64,000 nt of DNA from CAWVSB01 sp036960375 (GTDB lineage: Bacteria > Pseudomonadota > Gammaproteobacteria > Pseudomonadales > CAWVSB01), in NCBI GenBank assembly GCA_036960375.1, contig JBALVY010000005.1, positions 1 to 64,000 of the forward strand. Reading direction: 5' to 3'. The position numbers and the translations under genes are program-made. The notes beneath the pieces are model-generated. The model made no database searches, was not told the DNA's origin, and saw only the letters and a program-made list of their open reading frames with translations. The stretch's first letter is position 1, and every line of letters begins with the position of its first letter. Positions 42,892-49,360 of the stretch are shown in pieces.

Positions 42892-43029
42892 TTTGTCTAC
42901 CTGAAGAAGGAGTGCGGACATTATAAAGCAGATTGCTTGTACGGTGCAGTCGGCGGTGGTGAAATAGAGCAACTAAACGAGAGTATTCTACATGCGTGTG
43001 GTGGTGACAGGTGAGGCGGGCTATGTAGG

Positions 43030-44010
43030 CTAGAAGGCCAGAGGGTCTCTGTCGTTCCAATACTGTTGCGCTAATGCAATCGCCTCATCCAGGGATTCTG
43101 CTAAACCGCAGCCGTATAGAGCGGTGGCCGATGTCATATTTATAGCGGCTTCGCCGTATTCATCCTTAATGTTCCCTCGCCACAGTGACAACAAAAAATC
43201 CCCGCTGGGTTGTATTTGCGGGATTTTGTGGCTGAATTTTCGTGGCCACTGATATGAGATGAGCTCGCCTCTTCGTAGTCCGGTAACTACCGTATTGGCT
43301 TCAGGGCGAATTTCAGCTTCACCTCCCTGGCCTTTAAAAGCGGCGCTGGAAGTCTGGCCCAATAATGCAGAAGCCTGCTGATGAATTTCGGCATAGGCAG
43401 GGTGAAAGATCCCCTGCATTACCATGCTGGCTCGCAAGGGGTTAAGTAGGCGAGCCATACTGTTTATAGGAGAGCGCAGGCCTAGTACAGGTTTCATGCT
43501 AATCAGCTGTTCTATGCGCGGGCTCATGGCGGCAGTTGGCATAAAGGCAAAGTATTGGCTATCGAGCTGCGCGGCTGCTGCTTGCCAGTTTTCACAAGGC
43601 TGTAAAGTAAAAGTATTGAGCAGCTCTTCAGTGTAGAGTCTGTCGTCTGAATTACCTTTTGAACCATGCATAAAAACGCGCAAGCCACTACTCGCTAATA
43701 ACAAGGCTGATAAAAAATACCAGGGATGTTGATGGCGTTTACCAGCGTAACTTGGCCAGTCTATATCGACTTTGAGGGCGGGCCCATTTATATGATGCTG
43801 GGCTGCTTCAATAAAACCCGCCATTTCTTCGGCTGTTTCTTCCTTTACTCGCAGCAACATCAAAAAGGCACCGAGCTGAATGTCCTCTATCTCGCCTGCT
43901 AGTACTGCGGTCATCGCCTGTATGGCTTCTTCGCGGGTAAGTGAACGACTACCGCTGCGACCGCGACCCAGGATACGAATTATATGAGCAAAGGGATGGG
44001 ATTTTATCAT
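43030..44010 (-). CDS. ybiB: TrpD2/YbiB-type glycosyl transferase-fold protein
   Basis: A 326-residue protein of the anthranilate phosphoribosyltransferase fold. 'LTREEAIQAMTAVLAGEIEDIQLGAFLMLLRVK' (here in parts: 'REEAIQAMTAVLAGEIED' and 'QLGAFLMLLRVKEETAEE') is the helical domain, and 'MHGSKGNSDDRLYTEELL' the modified loop. E. coli YbiB binds nucleic acid and lacks TrpD activity. It lies 2 bases after tusE, an order also known in Pseudomonas. Confidence 0.9.
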   Translation of the reverse strand: MIKSHPFAHIIRILGRGRSGSRSLTREEAIQAMTAVLAGEIEDIQLGAFLMLLRVKEETAEEMAGFIEAAQHHINGPALKVDIDWPSYAGKRHQHPWYFLSALLLASSGLRVFMHGSKGNSDDRLYTEELLNTFTLQPCENWQAAAAQLDSQYFAFMPTAAMSPRIEQLISMKPVLGLRSPINSMARLLNPLRASMVMQGIFHPAYAEIHQQASALLGQTSSAAFKGQGGEAEIRPEANTVVTGLRRGELISYQWPRKFSHKIPQIQPSGDFLLSLWRGNIKDEYGEAAINMTSATALYGCGLAESLDEAIALAQQYWNDRDPLAF

Positions 44011-44012
44011 GA

Positions 44013-44330
44013 TTAGAGACAGTTATCCGGTTTTGGCAGGCCCGCTATTTTCGCCGCCAGTTTTGCCGGGCTGCCCGGAAACAACTGGAGTAAATAAATA
44101 CTGCCAGATTTCTCGGGCCCAAGTTCCTGCTTCAAGTATTTACTCAAGGGGCGCATAGAAGGCGACAATTGGTAGCTATGGTAAAATTTACGTAGTAAAT
44201 GAATGATTTCCCAATGGGCATCAGTCAAGCAGATATGCTCGCTGGCAGCTAGTTGTATAGCTGCCGTTTCGCACCAATCTTCCAGATGAATGAGAAATCC
44301 ACCCTTATCTAATTTCAGCATATCGGCCAT
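44013..44330 (-). CDS. tusE: Sulfur relay protein TusE (DsrC family)
   Basis: Takes sulfur from TusBCD and passes it to MnmA for 2-thiolation of U34 in tRNA. The 105-residue protein has the DsrC fold motifs 'DKGGFLIHLEDWCETAA', 'LTDAHWEIIHLLRKFY', and the penultimate active Cys in 'LPKPDNCL'. Only the C-terminal Cys of the two DsrC positions is present, which is the TusE rather than the DsrC (sulfite reductase) type. Confidence 0.95.
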   Translation of the reverse strand: MADMLKLDKGGFLIHLEDWCETAAIQLAASEHICLTDAHWEIIHLLRKFYHSYQLSPSMRPLSKYLKQELGPEKSGSIYLLQLFPGSPAKLAAKIAGLPKPDNCL

Positions 44331-44332
44331 GG

Positions 44333-44602
44333 CTAGAACCAGCTCTGTACTTTATCGCACTGCGTAACGAGTTCTACAAAGCCTCTAGCGTCAAGCTCTA
44401 TGGCCCAGTCAGGGATTCTTTCCTCCATTCCTCGGCTGTATATGTCGCTTTTCAGCACGTGGCAATTAAGCTCCTGCAATGGTTGTGTATTTTCAGCCAG
44501 CGCATAGATGCCATCTTCAATTAACAGCACGATGTCGTCATTGGCCAATAAAGGCAGGCAGAGAGACAATGCAGAGGGTTTGTTGACTGTATGCAGTATC
44601 AT
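44333..44602 (-). CDS. tusB: Sulfurtransferase complex subunit TusB (DsrH family)
   Basis: 89 residues, the smallest subunit of the TusBCD complex. 'MILHTVNKPSALSLCLPLL' and 'DDIVLLIEDGIYAL' match TusB. The gene is packed 2 bases from both tusC and tusE. Confidence 0.93.
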   Translation of the reverse strand: MILHTVNKPSALSLCLPLLANDDIVLLIEDGIYALAENTQPLQELNCHVLKSDIYSRGMEERIPDWAIELDARGFVELVTQCDKVQSWF

Positions 44603-44604
44603 GT

Positions 44605-44976
44605 TCAGAAACTCATAATCAGGTCGTGATCAGCCAGCAGCTGCTTTGCCTGTTGATCGTCGATGACTTGGATATTGTCAATTAGCTGTTCCGTATCTAG
44701 CCCTTTACCAGCCAGCGTTTCTGAGCTGACATATAATCCTTCAATATCATATAAGGGGGCTGCCAGCCAACTATCACTGGTGCTTTTACCTGTCACCGGA
44801 TTGGCTTTATTTGTCCTTAGCCCATGCCAGCAACCGTTGCCGCAAAATAAGACGCTAACATGCTGGTCGAAAATCGCCGCAGCCAACGTGGCATCCAGCG
44901 CTTCACGGCCCGTATTACCACAAAAAGGAGACTGGCTAATGATGACTAAAATACGCTTTTTGGTCGGGCTGCTCAT
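44605..44976 (-). CDS. tusC: Sulfurtransferase complex subunit TusC (DsrF family)
   Basis: 123 residues. 'RILVIISQSPFCGNTGREAL' followed by 'DATLAAAIFDQHVSVLFCGNG' (in the chain as 'LDATLAAAIFDQHVSVLF') identifies the DsrE/F-like fold of TusC. It lies between tusD and tusB and is a structural partner in the TusBCD heterohexamer. Confidence 0.94.
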   Translation of the reverse strand: MSSPTKKRILVIISQSPFCGNTGREALDATLAAAIFDQHVSVLFCGNGCWHGLRTNKANPVTGKSTSDSWLAAPLYDIEGLYVSSETLAGKGLDTEQLIDNIQVIDDQQAKQLLADHDLIMSF

Positions 44977-44979
44977 CGT

Positions 44980-45372
44980 CTAGTTCCCGAACGTTATCAG
45001 GCGATCCGATTGGATCGCGGCATCGATATACTGCCCCAGCCCGGATATTTCATAGGCGCTTTTAAGTGAGGCATGTGTCAGCTCGTGCCGTTCGGCTTCC
45101 TGTTGATCCATAATCCCTCGGCGGCTGGCCGCAGAGATACATACCACCAGGTCAAGTTGCTGCTGCTGCGCAAAGTTTGCCCATTCTTCACCAGGGAATT
45201 TTTCATCCTGCGGCGAAATACTCAGTTTTGACGCCGTATAGACCCCATCGTGATAAAAAAAGACCCGGTATATCTGATGCCCGCTGTCTATAGCCGCACG
45301 GGCAAATGCCAGTGCGCTAGTGGGGCTTTGGCTGCCATAGGGGCTGCCAAGAATAATCAGGGATAATTTCAT
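44980..45372 (-). CDS. tusD: Sulfurtransferase complex subunit TusD (DsrE family)
   Basis: 130 residues. The active Cys is Cys78 in 'LDLVVCISAASRRGI', the same residue number as in E. coli TusD, which accepts persulfide sulfur from TusA. 'IILGSPYGSQSPTSALAFA' is the N-terminal signature. It is the first gene of tusDCBE; a terminator separates it from yccA. Confidence 0.95.
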   Translation of the reverse strand: MKLSLIILGSPYGSQSPTSALAFARAAIDSGHQIYRVFFYHDGVYTASKLSISPQDEKFPGEEWANFAQQQQLDLVVCISAASRRGIMDQQEAERHELTHASLKSAYEISGLGQYIDAAIQSDRLITFGN

Positions 45373-45389
45373 TGTTCTATAGTAACAAA

Positions 45390-45419
45390 AAAGCCCCGCA
45401 GAGGTGTCTGCGGGGCTTT
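45390..45419 (-). terminator. Rho-independent terminator after yccA
   Basis: A perfect 13-bp stem AAAGCCCCGCAGA / TCTGCGGGGCTTT with loop of 4, and a T-run on the - strand. It lies 15 bases after the yccA stop and before tusD. tusDCBE must therefore have its own promoter or rely on read-through. Confidence 0.9.
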
Positions 45420-45434
45420 GATAGGCACTATTAT

Positions 45435-46103
45435 TTAATCGTCACCCATGATTCCCAATAAAGAAAGCAGGTGGATAAAGATATTATACAGGCTCAGGTA
45501 AAGTGATACCGTGGCGCGGATATAGTTTGTCTCGCCGCCGTGAATGATACGGCTGGTATCAAACAGAATCAGGCCAGACATAATCAAAATAATCGCCGAT
45601 GAAGTTGCCAGGTACATGGCGGGCATCTGAAAGAATATATTGGCGATACTGGCCAGCAATACCACAATCAGGCCAACAAACAAAAAACCGCCCATAAAAG
45701 AGAAGTCTTTACGGCTGACAAGCGCATAACCGGACAAGGCGAAAAAGATGATAGCGGTACCACCAAGAGCCTGCATTACCATGCCTGGGCCATTGGGCAT
45801 TGCCAAATAGTAGCTCAGCATGGGGCCGAGGGATAAACCCAGTAGGCCGGTAAAAACAAATACGCAAATAAGGCCCTTGCTGCTGTTTGCATTTTTGTTA
45901 GTAACAAATAGCATAACAAATGCGGCAATCATACAGCCCAGTGCGGCCATTTGACTTAAGCCAATGGCAATGCCGACGCCTGCTGTAAAGGCGCTGAATA
46001 GCAGTGTCATAGACAAAAGCATATAGGTGTTTTTGAGTACTTTGTTTATTTCCACAGTACCTTGCTGGGTGGCTGTGGCGTTCAACATGTGTCGGTCTTG
46101 CAT
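45435..46103 (-). CDS. yccA: Bax inhibitor-1/YccA family inner membrane protein
   Basis: A 222-residue protein with seven membrane helices, like E. coli YccA, which interacts with and restrains the FtsH protease. 'NKVLKNTYMLLSMTLLFSAF' at the start, 'GPMLSYYLAM', 'SRKDFSFMGGFL' and the end 'ATVSLYLSLYNIFIHLLSLL' are typical. The ATG at 46103 has GGAG six bases upstream. Position before tusDCBE is the same as in Pseudomonas. Confidence 0.94.
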   Translation of the reverse strand: MQDRHMLNATATQQGTVEINKVLKNTYMLLSMTLLFSAFTAGVGIAIGLSQMAALGCMIAAFVMLFVTNKNANSSKGLICVFVFTGLLGLSLGPMLSYYLAMPNGPGMVMQALGGTAIIFFALSGYALVSRKDFSFMGGFLFVGLIVVLLASIANIFFQMPAMYLATSSAIILIMSGLILFDTSRIIHGGETNYIRATVSLYLSLYNIFIHLLSLLGIMGDD

Positions 46104-46188
46104 GAAACACTCCGTTTCGTTTTGTGAGTCAATATAATACGGGCAAAACTGCCAAAATCAAGGTTTAACGCTTAGGTAATAACGCTTA

Positions 46189-46434
46189 CTACATAAATAT
46201 GTAACTAATCGTTGGACTGCCAGTGCCACTAATAGTTGCATTATGGCCACTTATTATGATATTTAGCCCCATATCGGGTACTTTGGCGCGGATCTCTGCT
46301 ATCTCGTCAATCGATAGCTCCCTCGGTAATATGACACGACAGAGGCCGGCATAAACTGCATCAGCGCCGTAGGCAAAGGTATAACGCATGTTTTTTAGTT
46401 TGCCAGCGGGGGAGAGTAATTCAGGTTTAAGCAC
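46189..46434 (-). pseudogene. trhP: trhP (U32 peptidase-like tRNA hydroxylation gene) remnant with internal deletion
   Basis: The 81-residue frame starts 'MLKPELLSPAGKLKNMRYTF', 'AYGADAVYAG', the N-terminus of TrhP/YegQ. It then jumps to 'CRVILPRELSIDEIAEIRAK', 'VPDMGLNI', which in E. coli TrhP lies about 100 residues further on. The end 'ISGHNATISGTGSP' has lost the Cys-rich HGALCMAYSG motif, and the last 300 residues are absent. So an internal deletion and a C-terminal loss have left a nonfunctional stub. It still has an ATG but should have no activity. Confidence 0.8.
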
Positions 46435-46533
46435 GGCTGACTCGCAATAGTCAGAAGAAAATGGCGCAGTGTCATGCTGGCCGCCAGTATCGCCTTGTTC
46501 GGCGTCACCGAATTGAACTTTTCGCTAATGTAT

Positions 46534-46560
46534 AAAAAACCGGGCGAGGCCCGGTTTTTT
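46534..46560 (-). terminator. Rho-independent terminator after the TonB-dependent receptor gene
   Basis: Stem AAAAAACCGGGC / GCCCGGTTTTTT with a GAG loop, 20 bases after the receptor stop. A- and T-runs on both sides allow it to work in both directions. Confidence 0.9.
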
Positions 46561-46579
46561 ATTAGAACGAATGACAGTA

Positions 46580-48727
46580 TTAAAAGTCTAGAGTGACTTC
46601 TGCGCCATAGGTTCGGGGGTTGCCATAATAATTAACTGCGGTGGGGCCACCTAAAGGAATACCGTTAATGCGGTATTCTTCGTCGCTAAGGTTTTTACCC
46701 CACAGAGCAAATTTGAGCGAAGTATCACTTGAACCCAGTGATATAGCACCCAGGGTTATTCGTGCATTAACGAGGCTGTACGCATCTATTTTGGTGACTT
46801 CGGCCTGAGCAGCATCATGGTAGGCGACATGATCATCAATATGGCTCCAGTCGAGGCGGGCAGAAAGCTCACCAAAGGACAGGTCTTGAGCATACTCTAA
46901 ACCTATCGACGCGGTATTGTCTGGTGTATAAGGAAATTGTGCCTCATCCTTTATGTCTATACCGTAAGCAATAAATTCATCATATTCGGCATCCAGATAA
47001 CCGTAGTTAATGTTAGCGGTGAGAGACTCCGTCATAGCAAACAGGACTTCTAATTCCGCGCCATTAATAGTGGACTCACCCGCATTAAATATCTCTGAGT
47101 AAAATGTATTGGGGTCTACTTGAGACAGCTGTAGATCCTTAATGTTATTTCTGAACAACGCGGCATTTATCTGTAGGCGGCTATCCATAAATCGCGATTT
47201 TAGACCCAGTTCAAAAGACTGAACGGTTTCTTCATCATAGGATCTTTCAGCGGCTTCCTCGTTGGGTGCTTCTGCGTTGAACCCGCCTGATTTCCAACCT
47301 TCAGAATACTTGATGTAGGTATTGACCTCATCGTTGATGTTGTAGGTCAAAACAGCCATAGGCGATAAGTTTTTCCAGCTGTCTTCTGTTTCTGCGTAAT
47401 AAGCCTGCGTGGGGTCGTACCAGAAGTCATCGGGGTGATCGACGTAACCTTCTTTTTCTTCGTCAGTCCAGCGTGCACCGACTGTTAGTACCCATTGTTC
47501 ATTGATGGCCCAATCCGCCTGTCCATAGGCCGCATACGAGGTGCTATCTGCCCCATAGAGATTGTTACGCACATTATAGGGCACAAAAAACTGATCGATT
47601 TGTTGGGCTAAAGGATTGTAAACATCAACTTCTTCATCAAAGTAAAACAAACCGACCACATAATTGATGCTGTCACCTTGCCCAATTAGTTGGAATTCCT
47701 GTGACAATTGCTTTTGTTCTGCGTCTCGCCCTGCATGCAACAAGAAGCCTTGGTAGTCACCACCGTCATAATCATTTACATCGGCGAAATTCATTTCGCG
47801 ATAAGCCGTGATGGATTTTAATGTCATAGTATCGTTGATGGCATAATCCAGATGTAAGGCGTGTCCTGAGCTATCAGAGGTGTCCTTATATGCGCCATCT
47901 GATTTGCCTTGGTCATTGCGCTTGGTGGGCAATCCTGATATTTCAAATTGTCCCATGCTGGGCGTATTGTCACGCTCATTCATGTCATAGGTATAATAAA
48001 TACCAAAGTTATCAGTTGCATCAATCTGGAAGGCTACACGGGCTGCCAAAGAGTCGAGCTTTTTGAATTCATCAACTAGGCGGAATTCAGAAACATTGTC
48101 GTAAAACCCGTCACGCTCACGCTTGCTGACTGCCAGATTGAGCTTAAATTTTTCACCAAACGTGCCGGTATCGATACTGGCATATACGTCGGTATAATTA
48201 TAGTTACCTGCGCCCAGTCGTACATTGCCACCAAACTCTTCACTCGGCTTGCTGGCAACCAGATTAACCGCACCGCCTACAGTGTTTTTACCGTATAGGG
48301 TACCCTGAGGGCCGCGCAGTATTTCGATGCGTTCCAGTTCTGCAACATCGAATAATCCACCCACATTTTTAGCGATATAAACGCCGTCCATGTAGACGCC
48401 CACATTGGTATCTATGGTAACTACCGGGTTTACTGTGACTGAACCACGAATGGCAATAGTGGCACCTGTGCTGCCGCCCGGCGACTCGGCTATTTGAACA
48501 TTGGGTGTGTATTGGCTGACGTCGCCAATATCCTTAATACCCTGGTTTTCTATCGCACCAGCATCAAATGCGGAAATAGATATTGGTGTCTCCTGCAGTG
48601 ATTGCTCGCGTTTCTGTGCCGTAACAATAACCTCTTCAAGCGCTGGCGCGGCTACTGCAGATACGCTGACGCCTGCCGCCAATATAATGGCTATCGTCAG
48701 CTGATTTGGTTTTAGATTTCCTTTCAT
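46580..48727 (-). CDS. TonB-dependent outer membrane receptor
   Basis: 715 residues from ATG 48727 (GGGGAGA before it). Signal peptide cut near 'AVAAPA', then a TonB-box-like 'LEEVIVTAQKREQSLQETP', plug domain with 'IAIRGSV', 'GVYMDGVYIA' and 'LERIEILRGPQGTLYGKNT', and a 22-strand barrel ending in 'GAEVTLDF' with terminal Phe. It belongs to the large CirA-like group abundant in marine proteobacteria and sphingomonads. The ligand cannot be named. No TonB, ABC or enzyme genes stand beside it. It lies between yccA and tRNA-Ser. Confidence 0.94.
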   Translation of the reverse strand: MKGNLKPNQLTIAIILAAGVSVSAVAAPALEEVIVTAQKREQSLQETPISISAFDAGAIENQGIKDIGDVSQYTPNVQIAESPGGSTGATIAIRGSVTVNPVVTIDTNVGVYMDGVYIAKNVGGLFDVAELERIEILRGPQGTLYGKNTVGGAVNLVASKPSEEFGGNVRLGAGNYNYTDVYASIDTGTFGEKFKLNLAVSKRERDGFYDNVSEFRLVDEFKKLDSLAARVAFQIDATDNFGIYYTYDMNERDNTPSMGQFEISGLPTKRNDQGKSDGAYKDTSDSSGHALHLDYAINDTMTLKSITAYREMNFADVNDYDGGDYQGFLLHAGRDAEQKQLSQEFQLIGQGDSINYVVGLFYFDEEVDVYNPLAQQIDQFFVPYNVRNNLYGADSTSYAAYGQADWAINEQWVLTVGARWTDEEKEGYVDHPDDFWYDPTQAYYAETEDSWKNLSPMAVLTYNINDEVNTYIKYSEGWKSGGFNAEAPNEEAAERSYDEETVQSFELGLKSRFMDSRLQINAALFRNNIKDLQLSQVDPNTFYSEIFNAGESTINGAELEVLFAMTESLTANINYGYLDAEYDEFIAYGIDIKDEAQFPYTPDNTASIGLEYAQDLSFGELSARLDWSHIDDHVAYHDAAQAEVTKIDAYSLVNARITLGAISLGSSDTSLKFALWGKNLSDEEYRINGIPLGGPTAVNYYGNPRTYGAEVTLDF

Positions 48728-49130
48728 TTTAAGTCTCCCCATATTTGACTTTGTTTTGTATTAAGCAATCTGTAAGGCGATTTCTATTTTTAGGTTACAG
48801 CTTGTGAATACATCATTTAATTGCCACAACGAGATAGCTCATAAACACGGCTATAAGTGTAACCCGAGCACCTTAGCTTTTAGCGTTTTTTGTCGCAAGT
48901 TAGAAATCATTAACTCTTATTTATACCTGATCGGCGCGGATCGATTTCCAAGTTGTGCTTAATACAGTGAGTTCATAAGTGCATAGGAGTCATGTCAAAT
49001 ATTAGTGGTCTGGCTATATATTTGAATCGGATGTTCTAACGCGGTTTATTTTAGGCGCGGGTTTGAAATAGATTGGACAATCATTCTGGCAGAAACAAAA
49101 AAGCCTCCCAAATAGGGAGGCTTTTTTGTT
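48728..49130. other. Intergenic region between the TonB receptor and tRNA-Ser
   Basis: 403 bases upstream of the receptor gene. Contains the tRNA terminator at 49097-49127. The rest is AT-rich with no Fur-box-like 19-mer that I can recognise and no clear promoter. No repeat of the tRNA 3' end is visible. Confidence 0.4.
49097..49127 (-). terminator. Rho-independent terminator of tRNA-Ser
   Basis: AAAAAAGCCTCCC / GGGAGGCTTTTTT, perfect 13-bp stem with a 5-base loop, 4 bases after the tRNA CCA end on the - strand. Confidence 0.93.
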
Positions 49131-49221
49131 TGGCGGAGGGATAGGGATTTGAACCCTAGATGGGCTATAAACCCATGCCAGTTTTCAAGACTGGTGCATT
49201 CAACCGCTCTGCCATCCCTCC
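49131..49221 (-). tRNA. serT: tRNA-Ser (anticodon UGA)
   Basis: 91 nt on the - strand. Acceptor GGAGGGA pairs with the 3' side TCCCTCC followed by G and an encoded CCA. The D arm is GCAGAGCGGTTGAATGC. The anticodon stem-loop CCAGT-CTTGAAA-ACTGG gives UGA. There is a long variable arm ATGGGTTTATAGCCCAT, as expected for tRNA-Ser, and a T arm with GGTTCAAATCC. It reads UCA and other UCN serine codons. Confidence 0.97.
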
Positions 49222-49232
49222 TAGAGCGGCGC

Positions 49233-49260
49233 ATTATACCTGCTGCGGCTTTGGACTCAA
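49233..49260 (-). promoter_or_regulatory. Promoter of tRNA-Ser
   Basis: On the - strand TTGAGT, 16 bases, TATAAT, then a GC-rich discriminator GCGCCGC, ending 12 bases before the tRNA 5' end. A GC-rich discriminator is typical of stable RNA promoters under stringent control. Confidence 0.75.
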
Positions 49261-49292
49261 TACTCAGGACGCATTTATTATCAAATTGCCAT

Positions 49293-49318
49293 AAAAAAGC
49301 GCCGCTAAGAGCGGCGCT
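49293..49318 (-). terminator. Rho-independent terminator of rne
   Basis: Perfect 9-bp stem AGCGCCGCT / AGCGGCGCT, loop AAG, followed by a T-run on the - strand, 42 bases after the rne stop. Confidence 0.88.
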
Positions 49319-49360
49319 AGAGGTATTAAACCGTTGCTTTGAAGTTAACCCGCGGTAGGA

